Source of the DNA: a virus
Virus record (IMG/VR): IMGVR_UViG_3300034418_007971
Coordinates: 1 to 64,000 of that record
Strand: one strand, 5' to 3'
Length of the DNA: 64,000 nucleotides
The notes below the pieces were generated by a model. The model ran no database searches. It was not told where the DNA came from and saw only the letters and a list, made by a program, of their open reading frames with translations. Positions 35,979 through 44,232 of this stretch are shown in pieces. Both the position numbers and the translations under genes were made by a program. Each line of letters opens with the position of its first letter. The first letter of the stretch is position 1.

Positions 35979-36419
35979 TTAGGAGTTATACTTCTTAATT
36001 TTATCTCGAAGTTTGATTGCTTTTTCAAAATCTTGTTTAGAAACTGCTTCATCTAATTGTGATTGTAATTCCTGAATCTTTTCTTTATTAGATTCGATAG
36101 AATTAATCTTATCTCTCAGTTGAGCTGCAGTTTCGTAGTCTTGTGATTCTACAGCTTTGTTCATTTTATCTTTTAATACTGAAACCTCACTTGAATCTTT
36201 TTTAGGTGCTGTGTTACCATAACGGTAAATGGAAGTTACCTGATAGGTTCCATCTTCTGATGTAAATGTTTCTTTTGTCCAAGCACCATTCTCATCTTCA
36301 CCACTATCAACATCTTTTTTACCTCTTACGACCATAGGGTTGTTATAGGAACCGAATCCATCAAATAATGAGTCAAACTCAGAGAACAAGTCATTAAAAT
36401 TAAATTTTCTACGTAACAT
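35979..36419 (-). CDS. UVR-domain protein, possible Clp adaptor
   Basis: 146 residues. The N-terminal third is Phe-rich (FNFNDLFSEFDSLFDGFGSYNNP). The second half contains two UVR motifs, LKDKMNKAVESQDYETAAQLRDKI and LQSQLDEAVSKQDFEKAIKLRDKI. UVR motifs occur in UvrB/C, in ClpC itself and in McsA-type adaptors of ClpC. It is divergently placed 180 nt from a ClpC-like gene across a region with two palindromes, so a ClpC partner role is a reasonable inference. No zinc Cys pairs typical of McsA are present. Confidence 0.75.
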   Translation of the reverse strand: MLRRKFNFNDLFSEFDSLFDGFGSYNNPMVVRGKKDVDSGEDENGAWTKETFTSEDGTYQVTSIYRYGNTAPKKDSSEVSVLKDKMNKAVESQDYETAAQLRDKINSIESNKEKIQELQSQLDEAVSKQDFEKAIKLRDKIKKYNS

Positions 36420-36500
36420 TTTTGGTTTTTTTATTTAAGTTTATTAATTTTACACTCATATTATGAATATCGTGCCAAACGATAAATTATACCATTACAC

Positions 36501-36544
36501 TGACATTATGTCATACAAATTAAAAATGAACTGACAAAATGTCA
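36501..36544. promoter_or_regulatory. Twin palindromic operator-like sites
   Basis: Two perfect 13-nt palindromes: TGACATTATGTCA at 36501-36513 and TGACAAAATGTCA at 36532-36544, both preceded by AC. Their centres are 31 nt apart, close to three helical turns. They lie between the divergent UVR and ClpC-like genes, and the second ends just upstream of the -33 element of the ClpC promoter. Likely a regulator binding pair; the regulator is unknown. Confidence 0.7.
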
Positions 36545-36548
36545 ATAG

Positions 36549-36580
36549 TTGATTTAGTGGTATAATCTTTACTATAATTG
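36549..36580 (+). promoter_or_regulatory. Host-type promoter of the ClpC-like gene (one mismatch)
   Basis: TTG at 36549-36551, 21-nt spacer, TATAATTG at 36573-36580 (consensus TAnnTTTG). Ends 19 nt before the ATG. It abuts the second palindrome, so binding there could block or assist polymerase. Confidence 0.5.
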
Positions 36581-36599
36581 AACTAAATAATTTTTAAAT

Positions 36600-38621
36600 A
36601 TGATAGAATCAGTAGACCCAAACGATAAAGGACCAAGAAAAAAGAAAGAACAACAAAGTTCATCTAAGACCCCTGTACTAGACAATTTTTCGAGGGACTT
36701 GGTGAAACTAGCTTCAGAAGGAAGACTTGACCCTGTAATTGGTAGGGACAGTGAGATTAAAAGAATCGCTCAAATTCTTTCTCGTAGGAAGAAGAATAAC
36801 CCAATTATTATTGGTGAGCCAGGTTGTGGTAAAACCGCAATTGTAGAAGGTTTAGCTATGAAAATTTTTGAGGGTGATTGCCCTCAAAATCTATGTGATA
36901 AACGACTCGTTTCTTTGGATATGACATCTATTGTTGCAGGTACTAAGTACCGTGGACAATTTGAGGAAAGACTTAAGGTAATTCTTGATGAACTTCAAGA
37001 TAATCATGATATTATTATTTTTATCGATGAAATTCACACAATTATTGGTGCAGGTAATACCTCAGGTTCTTTAGATGCATCCAACATCTTTAAACCCGCA
37101 TTGGCTCGAGGTGAACTACAATGTGTAGGTGCAACCACCCTCGATGAATACCGTGAGAATATCGAGAAGGATGGTGCTTTGGAACGTAGATTTCAAAAGG
37201 TAATGGTTGACGGTTCAACTCCTGATGAGACTTTAGAAATTCTTCAGAACTTGAAGTCTCGTTATGAGGACCACCACAAGGTCGTGTACACAGATAAGGC
37301 ACTTCAGACGTGTGTAACACTTGCGGACCGTTATGTTACCGATAGGGAATTCCCTGACAAAGCAATCGATATTATGGATGAGGTTGGTGCTCGTGCACAA
37401 ATCAACGTTAAACTTCCTGAAATCATCGAAGAACTTCGAGCAGAAGCCCTTGAAATTAAAGATAAGAAGATTCAGGTTGTAAAGAGTCAGAAGTACGAGG
37501 AAGCTGCTCAACTACGTGACCGAGAACGTAAGATTATCGAAAAACTTGAATATGAGAAAGAAAAGTTTGATTCAAGAAAAGATGAGGAGCGTAAAGAAAT
37601 CACCGAAGAAATGATTTACGATGTAGTTTCACATATGACTAAGATTCCTTTATCTAAATTAAATGCAGACGATAAGGAGAGTCTGTTGGATTTGGAGAGT
37701 AACCTTAACTCATCTGTAATTGGTCAAGAAGCCGCGGTTAAGACGATTTCAAAAGCAATTCGTAGAAACCGTGTGGGTATTAAAGACCCAAGTCGTCCAA
37801 TCGGTTCGTTTATCTTCTTGGGCTCCACAGGTATTGGTAAGACACACTTAGCCAAACAATTGGCAAAAGAAATTTTTGGTGATGAGGATTCGTTAATCCG
37901 TGTTGACATGTCTGAATACCAAGAGAAATTCTCTATGAGTAGATTGATTGGTTCCCCTCCTGGTTATGTTGGATATGACCAAGGTGGTCAGTTGACCGAA
38001 GCAGTCAAAAACAAACCATACTCAGTAGTATTGTTTGATGAGATTGAAAAGGCAAATAAAGACATCTTCTCAATCCTCCTACAAATGATGGATGACGGTC
38101 ACCTAACAGACTCTTTCGGTAGAAAGATTAATTTCAGAAACTGTCTGATTATTATGACTTCCAATCTTGGTGTTAAGAAACTACAGGACTTCGGTTCAGG
38201 TGTTGGATTCGACACTACAACACGAATCTCAAATAACGAAGCAATGAAGAAGGCTTTGTTGGAGAAAGAGTTGAAAAATCACTTCACTCCTGAGTTCTTG
38301 AATCGCGTAGATGAGGTAGTAATCTTCAACCCACTAAGAGAAAATGAAGTTGAGCAAATCGTAGAGATTGAATTGTCTAAACTAGACCGTAGACTCGACC
38401 GTCTCGGATATGAAGTGACCATCGACAATAAAGTTAAGAAGTTCTTATCAGAAGTAGGTTTTGATGAAAAATATGGGGCAAGACCAATTAAACGAGCAAT
38501 TCAAGAGAAAATCGAAGATTTGATTTCAGAAGAAGTTCTTAGAGGTAATATCACAGAAGGCGTACCTTGTAAACTGAAAATGAAAGGAAAAGAAGAAGTA
38601 GTTTTAGAAAAGGGGAAATAA
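36600..38621 (+). CDS. ClpC-like Hsp100 AAA+ unfoldase lacking the N-domain
   Basis: 673 residues with two AAA+ modules. D1: Walker A GEPGCGKT at 72-79, Walker B FIDEIH at 141-146, arginine-finger region ALERRF. D2: Walker A GSTGIGKT at 408-415, Walker B LFDEIEKA at 478-485. A UVR motif ([18 protein letters not shown]) occupies 292-309, the place of the ClpC middle domain. The tripeptide VGF at 535-537 sits where ClpC/ClpA carry the ClpP-docking loop, so it can probably dock on host ClpP. The usual ~140-residue N-domain, which binds adaptors, is missing and replaced by a short polar start. It should unfold proteins for degradation, perhaps with altered choice of substrate. Confidence 0.9.
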   Translation: MIESVDPNDKGPRKKKEQQSSSKTPVLDNFSRDLVKLASEGRLDPVIGRDSEIKRIAQILSRRKKNNPIIIGEPGCGKTAIVEGLAMKIFEGDCPQNLCDKRLVSLDMTSIVAGTKYRGQFEERLKVILDELQDNHDIIIFIDEIHTIIGAGNTSGSLDASNIFKPALARGELQCVGATTLDEYRENIEKDGALERRFQKVMVDGSTPDETLEILQNLKSRYEDHHKVVYTDKALQTCVTLADRYVTDREFPDKAIDIMDEVGARAQINVKLPEIIEELRAEALEIKDKKIQVVKSQKYEEAAQLRDRERKIIEKLEYEKEKFDSRKDEERKEITEEMIYDVVSHMTKIPLSKLNADDKESLLDLESNLNSSVIGQEAAVKTISKAIRRNRVGIKDPSRPIGSFIFLGSTGIGKTHLAKQLAKEIFGDEDSLIRVDMSEYQEKFSMSRLIGSPPGYVGYDQGGQLTEAVKNKPYSVVLFDEIEKANKDIFSILLQMMDDGHLTDSFGRKINFRNCLIIMTSNLGVKKLQDFGSGVGFDTTTRISNNEAMKKALLEKELKNHFTPEFLNRVDEVVIFNPLRENEVEQIVEIELSKLDRRLDRLGYEVTIDNKVKKFLSEVGFDEKYGARPIKRAIQEKIEDLISEEVLRGNITEGVPCKLKMKGKEEVVLEKGK

Positions 38622-38636
38622 TTCCCCTTTTTTTTG
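38609..38636 (+). terminator. Intrinsic terminator of the ClpC-like gene
   Basis: AAGGGGAA / TTCCCCTT stem around the stop codon region, followed by a run of T. Confidence 0.8.
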
Positions 38637-38664
38637 TTTTTACGAAAAAAGTTTTTTATATTTG
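38634..38664 (+). promoter_or_regulatory. Host-type promoter of the peptidase gene
   Basis: TTG at 38634-38636, 20-nt spacer, TATATTTG at 38657-38664; ATG follows at 38684. A clean match to the Bacteroidota sigma-A consensus. Confidence 0.75.
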
Positions 38665-38683
38665 TATTCAAATCAACCACAAA

Positions 38684-39754
38684 ATGAAAAACGAACAGCT
38701 CAATCGTCTTAAAGAAGTTCTCTCAGTTCCCACAAAAACCTATAAGGAAGATGGGATGGTAGACTACATTATTAGTGTTCTTGAGACGATTGATGGAGTG
38801 ACGTATTACAATGACCCAATGAACAACGTTTATGCCACTAAAGGTACGCTACCTGATGGTGAGTTTTACCCGATGTTTGTTGCTCACACAGATACGGTTC
38901 ATGAGTTGGTTGATGACATTGTTGTAGAGGAGGAAAATCTCGAAAAACCCCCCACTTTTGGTCGAACGTTTACTGAAGAACTAAACTTATCTCTAAAGGG
39001 ATATACACCACAAGGGAATCCAACGGGAATCGGTGGTGACGATAAATGTGGTGTTTTTTTGGCACTCGAACTCCTTCGCACTTTGTCACATGTAAAGGTC
39101 GGTCTTTTCGTATCAGAAGAGACTGGGTGTCACGGCTCGAAAGAGTGTGATGTTGAGTTCCTCAAGGATGTGGGATATGCGATTCAATTTGACGCACCTG
39201 GAAATCATTTGGTTACCGAAGTTTGTTCGGGGGTTCGTTTGTTTGAAAGTAAAGGTGATTTTATTAATCGCATTATCCCCGTCTTTGAAAACTCTATGGG
39301 TGTGTCCCCATACCTTCAATCCCATCCATACACTGATGTATCTCAAATTAAGATGAAAGGAGATTTCTCTTGTATTAATTTCTCTTGTGGGTACTACAAC
39401 ATGCATACCTCTTCTGAGTTTGTTGTTGTGAAGGACGTAGAGGATGCGTTTAACTTGGCTGTCGGCGTTGTTAAGGAGCTTGGTAATACGAAGTATGAGT
39501 ACACTTATGTCCGTCCTACATATGACTACTACGGTCAAGGTAACTTGTTTACTAATTACGAAGACGAAGATGATGACTACAACTACAAGGAAACTGATTG
39601 GGTTGATGGTGATAACCACTACTTTCACATCAGTGAGGACGAGATTGAGATTGAATCTAAGTCGACTGGTGATGTAATCTCTCTGAGTCTAAAGGATATG
39701 GGTGATTTGTATCTCCTTATCCGTGAACGTTTGTTGGAAAACGAGGAGTTTTAA
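38684..39754 (+). CDS. M20-family (peptidase T-like) metallopeptidase
   Basis: 356 residues. FVAHTDTVHE (first His, Asp), GIGGDDKCGVFLALELLRT (bridging Asp), and FVSEETGCHGS (catalytic Glu-Glu pair) are the metal-site motifs of M20 exopeptidases. DAPGNHLVTEV and the late NMHTSSEFV give the remaining ligands. In peptidase T the same order releases N-terminal residues from tripeptides. The C-terminal ~80 residues are Tyr/Asp-rich (YDYYGQGNLFTNYEDEDDDYNYKETD) and atypical. It could recycle peptides from Clp proteolysis or nutrients. It runs separately from the ClpC-like gene but next to it. Confidence 0.85.
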   Translation: MKNEQLNRLKEVLSVPTKTYKEDGMVDYIISVLETIDGVTYYNDPMNNVYATKGTLPDGEFYPMFVAHTDTVHELVDDIVVEEENLEKPPTFGRTFTEELNLSLKGYTPQGNPTGIGGDDKCGVFLALELLRTLSHVKVGLFVSEETGCHGSKECDVEFLKDVGYAIQFDAPGNHLVTEVCSGVRLFESKGDFINRIIPVFENSMGVSPYLQSHPYTDVSQIKMKGDFSCINFSCGYYNMHTSSEFVVVKDVEDAFNLAVGVVKELGNTKYEYTYVRPTYDYYGQGNLFTNYEDEDDDYNYKETDWVDGDNHYFHISEDEIEIESKSTGDVISLSLKDMGDLYLLIRERLLENEEF

Positions 39755-41592
39755 AATGGGGAAAACAGTGTGTAGTTGTTCAACAGTTTAATTATTGTTG
39801 ACAACTTCGCACTACCCATTTTTTTCTCACCATCTTTGTGGACTAAAATAAAATTAATTTTAGAATTTTTTGGGTTAACTCCTTTAAATATAATTTCTGT
39901 ACCATCATCTGATGTTTTAATCGGATATGGTTTATCTAACCCAAAATTCTTAGATATATAGTTTAGTATCCTTCTATACTCACTAGCATCTGACACCACT
40001 TCGTCATCAGATTCCATTTCCTCTAAAACATTTTCCAAAAGATTAGTCATCTCACTATCAAACATTTCACTGAACACTTCATGGTCCTGATATTCGTGGT
40101 AGATTTCTAAAATATGTTCATTAAGGTCTATATTTCTATGTATATAATTCTCTAAGACTTGTTGTATAGATAAATCTTTATGATACTCCAAGTCATCTTC
40201 ATACATTTCCAATAATCTATCTACACTTATTTTGTATTGGTCAAAACAACTACTATCATCTACACTTGTTAGTCCCACATCGTCATAAAGGTTACATACA
40301 TTTTCATCAATATACTTTTTTACTCCCTCATGTATGGATGTATCTTCGGCTTGTGAGTATAAGTAACTAAATTCTTCATAAAATTTAGGAAGTCTTTCTT
40401 CTATAAACTTAGCCAATATCACATCTCCATCACCATTTCTAATTATTGTATCACCATCAAAGTACTTTAATAATTCTGGCTCCATAATCTCAACGATAGA
40501 ACGTAATAAACCAACGTGTTCCTCGTTTAGGGTATATAAAGGATAACCTTCTTTCATATCATCATCAAATCTATAAGTTTCATAAAAGAAATCACCGTTT
40601 GGATTTTCATAAGCCCAATTGTAATGACTTATAACGTCTTCACCTATCTCTTCCTCCATTAACTTTAAAAAGTTTGTCAATTCATCACTAAAATTAAGTA
40701 TTACATCTTCACCATCAAAACGGTCAAAGAAATCAGAATTTAAAGATTCATACATCGATAGTTTAGGATTACCCTTAACCTTTTTTAGGGTTTCATAATC
40801 ATCACCCTTTTCAGTCAATTTTTGAATTTCATCTTTAATAGGTGCAAATCTTTCTAATAAGAACGTATATCTTTCACCACCGTCTTGTTGATTATATACT
40901 TCTGGTGTACCGTTACCAAACGGTATTAAAAGCGCCATCTTCCCATAAGTCCTATCTGAGGACTTTTTATCAATTATGTAATATAACTTACCTTTTGATG
41001 TATATCTGTTAAAGTAGTCTTCGTTATCTCGTGTAGTAGTACACCATTTGGTGTTTGCTCCGTAATAACAAGATGATGTATGTGATAATGGTCTAATAAT
41101 TAAAAATCTATCATCCTCATATAACTTTTCAGATTCCTTTTTACTTTTCTCTTCTTGGTCTGAAAGAAATTGAAATTTATCGTAAAAATTTAAAAATTTC
41201 TGTAACTCATATACAGTATCGAAAGAGTTTATATCTTTTGGACTTCTTAAAACTTTATTTTTAGAATCTTCAGAGTAAAATATCGTTTCGCTCTCATCTT
41301 CGTCCATCATTTTTTCAACTTTTTCTTTAGAGAGTCTATCGACTATACTGTGATAATTTTTAACAATTTCACTAATTTCATCTGTGGTATGTCGTAATGA
41401 CGATACCCTATTACCTATAGTTATAAACTTTTTAATCGCCCACTCAGAGTACTTCTTAGTTACACTAGGGTCATTATCTATAATTTGTTCTGCAAGTGAT
41501 ATAGCATCATCAGACAGACCCTCAAGTTGTGGTCTGAACTTATCTATTATACGTTCCTTTTTACCTTCTATTAATAGAGTTATAAACTTCAT
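39751..41592 (-). CDS. Large acidic protein with leader MKFITLLIE|G
   Basis: 613 residues. The leader ends LIE|G at residues 9-10, the best match in this window to the T4 internal-protein cleavage site. Residues about 165-240 contain a distinctive block, SCYYGANTKWCTTTRDNEDYFNRYTSKGKLYYIIDKKS and GKMALLIPFG, with conserved Cys, Thr, Trp and Tyr; I know a similar G-x-x-TKWC pattern from many phage proteins of unknown function. The rest is acidic and helical. A late-type motif is 7 nt upstream. Probably packaged in the virion; activity unknown. Confidence 0.7.
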   Translation of the reverse strand: MKFITLLIEGKKERIIDKFRPQLEGLSDDAISLAEQIIDNDPSVTKKYSEWAIKKFITIGNRVSSLRHTTDEISEIVKNYHSIVDRLSKEKVEKMMDEDESETIFYSEDSKNKVLRSPKDINSFDTVYELQKFLNFYDKFQFLSDQEEKSKKESEKLYEDDRFLIIRPLSHTSSCYYGANTKWCTTTRDNEDYFNRYTSKGKLYYIIDKKSSDRTYGKMALLIPFGNGTPEVYNQQDGGERYTFLLERFAPIKDEIQKLTEKGDDYETLKKVKGNPKLSMYESLNSDFFDRFDGEDVILNFSDELTNFLKLMEEEIGEDVISHYNWAYENPNGDFFYETYRFDDDMKEGYPLYTLNEEHVGLLRSIVEIMEPELLKYFDGDTIIRNGDGDVILAKFIEERLPKFYEEFSYLYSQAEDTSIHEGVKKYIDENVCNLYDDVGLTSVDDSSCFDQYKISVDRLLEMYEDDLEYHKDLSIQQVLENYIHRNIDLNEHILEIYHEYQDHEVFSEMFDSEMTNLLENVLEEMESDDEVVSDASEYRRILNYISKNFGLDKPYPIKTSDDGTEIIFKGVNPKNSKINFILVHKDGEKKMGSAKLSTIIKLLNNYTLFSPF

Positions 41593-41599
41593 GTTATTT

Positions 41600-41608
41600 T
41601 ATAAATAC
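41600..41608 (-). promoter_or_regulatory. Phage late-type motif GTATTTATA
   Basis: Minus strand, ends 7 nt before the start at 41592. Confidence 0.4.
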
Positions 41609-41647
41609 TTTAGTTTGGAATAACTGTGATACTTTACTATAATAGTT

Positions 41648-41656
41648 ATATTTATA
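41648..41656 (+). promoter_or_regulatory. Phage late-type motif ATATTTATA
   Basis: Plus strand, 18 nt before the ATG at 41675; forms a divergent pair with the motif at 41600. Confidence 0.45.
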
Positions 41657-41674
41657 TGATATAAGTTTAAAATT

Positions 41675-42970
41675 ATGAATCAATTTAGTATAAATGATGA
41701 AGAAAGAAAAAGAATTTTAAATCTTCATGAAAATGCGACAAAAAGACAGTATTTAAAAGAACAATCTAATACTATTAAATACGGTAATTGTGTTGGTAAA
41801 GTACCTGTTAGTGACGCATCGGGGATGATACGTACTATAGAAAAGTCTGGAAATCGATACACTGCAGAATTTAGTTTAACGGCATATTTCTCAGCTACAG
41901 AATCTACTGATGAAGGTTACAGGTCCGCATTAAGTAAACTTAAAAAAAGTATTGACGCACAAATCAAAAAAAGAGGATTAGAAAATGAAGGTTTACAGTT
42001 TGCTAAAATAATTAATATATCTGATATTGAAGGAAGTGCAAGTAACTATTTAGGAGGTTCTCTTAAACCAACTAACGATAAATACGGTAAACCATTTTCT
42101 ACAGAAGCATTAGAACAACCACCTTATGACAGTTTACCAGGAAAAGGTAGTCCTGACTGGGATAAAAACTTAGGATATGCGAATAGTAGATGGAGTAGTA
42201 TGGTTAATTTTATTATTAATAATGGGGATTCAGTAGGATTCAAAGTTAATCCTAATGTTAAACCAGAAAACATAATATCTATCATTAGAGATACTGGTGG
42301 TTGTATCGACGAAAAAAGAGACACTAAAAATTATCCTGCAGCAGGACAATATGTTAAAGTGCAGGGCACTGTACAATTAACAAAAGGTGAAGAAGAGGAA
42401 CCCGAAGAAGACATAATTAGTTGTGCCGATGGTCTTAAAATAATTATTGGTTATTTCCCAGAATCAATTAACCTCGCAGGAATTGAGTTTAAAAATTCAA
42501 GGTCCAGCCACACATGTAACTATGCTACTTATGATATATTTTTAAATGGGGTTAAAATAGGTATTTCTAATATGAATAATGATAAAGGAAATCGTCGCAT
42601 TTTTGATAGTCGTGAAGCTAGTTTAGGTAAAGATGAACCGGGATATCGTGGACCAATACGTAGCGGTGCTCGTGTATATACTATTTTTGATGTTCCATCT
42701 TCAGAAATAGAAGAAATTGCTAAAAGAAGTGAGTCAGGTGAGATAACAATATCCATGCAAGGTACTGATGGTGCACTTAGAAAAAATGGTGAAATGCATG
42801 GAGACGCTCCATTAGTTTGTGCTATTGTTGAAGAAGAAGATGGAAATAATAGAGTCGTATACGGACCTAAGGAACCATTTAAAAATAATAGTGGTTTTAA
42901 CAAACCGACATTTAGAGAATTAGGTACTTTTGACCCTTGTAATGAGGTTCGAGTAATACCTAAGATTTAA
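41675..42970 (+). CDS. Unknown protein with capsid-targeting-like leader
   Basis: 431 residues. Leader MNQFSINDEERKRILNLHEN... ending YLKE|QSNT (residue 29), or earlier at LHE|N. The mature part has a beta/alpha domain (TAEFSLTAYFSATESTDEGYRSALSKLKKSIDAQIKKRG) and a C-terminal domain with NYATYDIFLNGVKIGISNMNND and SGEITISMQGTDG that looks like a small beta sandwich. No signal peptide for export. Leader class resembles that of the EF-hand protein at 58611 (DEExxxILxxH). Activity unknown. Confidence 0.65.
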   Translation: MNQFSINDEERKRILNLHENATKRQYLKEQSNTIKYGNCVGKVPVSDASGMIRTIEKSGNRYTAEFSLTAYFSATESTDEGYRSALSKLKKSIDAQIKKRGLENEGLQFAKIINISDIEGSASNYLGGSLKPTNDKYGKPFSTEALEQPPYDSLPGKGSPDWDKNLGYANSRWSSMVNFIINNGDSVGFKVNPNVKPENIISIIRDTGGCIDEKRDTKNYPAAGQYVKVQGTVQLTKGEEEEPEEDIISCADGLKIIIGYFPESINLAGIEFKNSRSSHTCNYATYDIFLNGVKIGISNMNNDKGNRRIFDSREASLGKDEPGYRGPIRSGARVYTIFDVPSSEIEEIAKRSESGEITISMQGTDGALRKNGEMHGDAPLVCAIVEEEDGNNRVVYGPKEPFKNNSGFNKPTFRELGTFDPCNEVRVIPKI

Positions 42971-42974
42971 GTTA

Positions 42975-43058
42975 TTAATTTTCTTCTATTATTGTATCAG
43001 GAGGTGTTGTTAATAGTCTAATATCTTTTGACACGAGTTGACCATGGTACTTATCCAT
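42975..43058 (-). other. Short minus-strand frame, possible gene remnant
   Basis: An ATG at 43058 opens 27 residues (MDKYHGQLVSKDIRLLTTPP...). Upstream in the same frame there is a further ~30 protein-like residues (KYFLKFLNLLLGDKKERL) without a start; a T-tract of eight lies near the only possible upstream ATG, in another frame. This looks like either a very small gene or the tail of a decayed one. The rest of 42971-43158 holds only the promoter of the next gene. Confidence 0.3.
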
Positions 43059-43123
43059 TAGTCGTTCCTTTTTATCCCCAAGTAGTAAATTTAAGAATTT
43101 CAAAAAATATTTTTTATAAGTAT

Positions 43124-43154
43124 TTGGTTTAACGAAAAAAAATTCATATATTCA
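43124..43154 (+). promoter_or_regulatory. Host-like promoter of the CAP-domain gene
   Basis: TTG at 43124-43126, 20-nt spacer, TATATTCA at 43147-43154 (two mismatches from TAnnTTTG). ATG at 43159 follows after only 4 nt, so the transcript would be nearly leaderless if this box is used. Confidence 0.4.
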
Positions 43155-43158
43155 TAAT

Positions 43159-43713
43159 ATGAAAAAACTACTTACTATCCCATTATTTATAATTTTTCTA
43201 ACCGCATACTCCCAAGGATTTACATTAGTAGAAACTTGTTTTGTAGAAGACCTTAATGGGAACTTAATTGAAATTGATTGTAAAGATTTGATACCAAACA
43301 TCAGTAACATTGATTCTATTTGTTGGGAAATGGAGAAACGTTTTGTAAATACATTAAATGAATGGAGACGAAATCATGGAATTAGTGAATTAGAGTACGA
43401 TTATGACATGCAATCACTATTGACAGTTCCTTGGAATGAAAGTCAAGTACAATCAGGTAAGATTAGTCACGGTGAAGGTTATAACAGTTTAAGAAATAGG
43501 AGTAATAGAGTCGGTATTGGTGGTGTAGGTGAGTGTTGTGCATATAATAGTAGGTCTGATATTGGAGAAGTGTCACAATTTTTTATTCAGTATAAGAATA
43601 GTCCTTTACACTGGAAAATTTTAACTGATGAAGACTACCACTATATTGCAGTCTCAGTACTATACAACCAAGAAAAAAATCGGTATTATTCTGTAGTAAA
43701 TGTTAGGTGGTGA
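43159..43713 (+). CDS. Secreted CAP/SCP-domain protein
   Basis: 184 residues. Sec signal peptide MKKLLTIPLFIIFLTAYSQG (cleavage near 18-19). Then a CAP fold: FVNTLNEWRRNHGISELEYDYDMQSL, SGKISHGEGYN (His-Gly-Glu), GVGECCAYN (with the conserved Glu), FFIQYKNSPLHWKILTDEDYHYIAVSVLY and YYSVVNVRW. CAP proteins are secreted and act on lipids, polysaccharides or membranes, often without known catalysis. For a phage gene this means export to the periplasm or surface. Exceptional among phage genes, with its signal peptide suggesting surface modification or lysis support. Confidence 0.8.
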   Translation: MKKLLTIPLFIIFLTAYSQGFTLVETCFVEDLNGNLIEIDCKDLIPNISNIDSICWEMEKRFVNTLNEWRRNHGISELEYDYDMQSLLTVPWNESQVQSGKISHGEGYNSLRNRSNRVGIGGVGECCAYNSRSDIGEVSQFFIQYKNSPLHWKILTDEDYHYIAVSVLYNQEKNRYYSVVNVRW

Positions 43714-43714
43714 G

Positions 43715-43745
43715 TTGTTTATTTAAATAAAAGTATTTATCTTTG
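43715..43745 (+). promoter_or_regulatory. Host-type promoter of the tmRNA gene
   Basis: TTG at 43715-43717, 20-nt spacer, TATCTTTG at 43738-43745, which matches TAnnTTTG. The tmRNA begins 20 nt after the box, leaving a short 5' extension for RNase P processing. Confidence 0.75.
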
Positions 43746-43764
43746 TAGTGTTCTTTGAAAATAT

Positions 43765-44150
43765 GGGGGCGTTTTTGGATTTGACTGGTACAGTCAGGCA
43801 CAGAGTGCACGTAGTGAGAGGTTACCTATCACTTTAATACATGGTTACAAAACACAAACGGCGAAACTTTCGCAAAACTTCAGGCAGTCGGTTTACTCCG
43901 CACTGAAGAGGTTTACGCAGCCTAAGGCTCCGTTTACCGCGGGTCGGTCAGGACATATACCTAGGAACAGAAGTCCGTTGTTGAGGTGGAAAGGTGACTA
44001 AACCCTAAATTGAGTCACACATCTGTTGGTGGTAGAGGATGTTAAAATTCAACCACATATTTCGGATTGTTGAGAATCAATAATGACCTAAACGTGTAGT
44101 ACTCTCTGTTTGGGGTATACAGGACGGGAGTTCGAGTCTCCCCGCTTCCA
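43765..44150 (+). ncRNA. ssrA: tmRNA (transfer-messenger RNA)
   Basis: 386 nt, normal for tmRNA. The ends form a 7-bp acceptor stem: GGGGGCG at 43765 pairs with CGCTTCC near the 3' end (two G-U), followed by the discriminator A. The 3' part carries a T arm GGGAG-TTCGAGT-CTCCC, and the 5' end has the GGATTTGACTGG segment of tmRNA D-like regions. A reading frame from GGC at 43860 to TAA at 43923-43925 gives a 21-residue tag starting GETFAK and ending EEVYAA. Bacteroidota tags start with GE and end in AA, but are normally about half this length. CCA is not encoded in full (CTA follows). Rescues stalled ribosomes and tags the product for proteolysis. Confidence 0.93.
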
Positions 44151-44157
44151 CTAAAAT

Positions 44158-44194
44158 AAATCCTCGATTGTTTTGGCAGTCGAGGATTTTTTAT
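44158..44194 (+). terminator. Intrinsic terminator of the tmRNA gene
   Basis: AAATCCTCGA / TCGAGGATTT stem, 12-nt loop, T-rich tail. Starts 8 nt after the tmRNA 3' end. Confidence 0.85.
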
Positions 44195-44202
44195 TATATT
44201 TG
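44173..44202 (+). promoter_or_regulatory. Host-type promoter of the zinc-finger gene
   Basis: TTG at 44173-44175 (in the terminator loop), 19-nt spacer, TATATTTG at 44195-44202; ATG at 44233. The promoter is nested in the tmRNA terminator. Confidence 0.65.
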
Positions 44203-44232
44203 TACTGTAATCATCACATAAACATCATCACC

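Noticed and set aside
36501-36544. Naming the palindromes as CIRCE or CtsR sites
   Set aside because: CIRCE has different arms and CtsR sites are direct heptad repeats. No named operator matches by eye.
43850-43905. Alternative tag frame in the tmRNA (ending after TPH)
   Set aside because: It lacks the GE start and AA end typical of tags; the frame from 43860 has both.
44173-44232. Longer N-terminus for the zinc-finger gene
   Set aside because: The codon at 44173 is TTG, inside the tmRNA terminator and upstream of the promoter.
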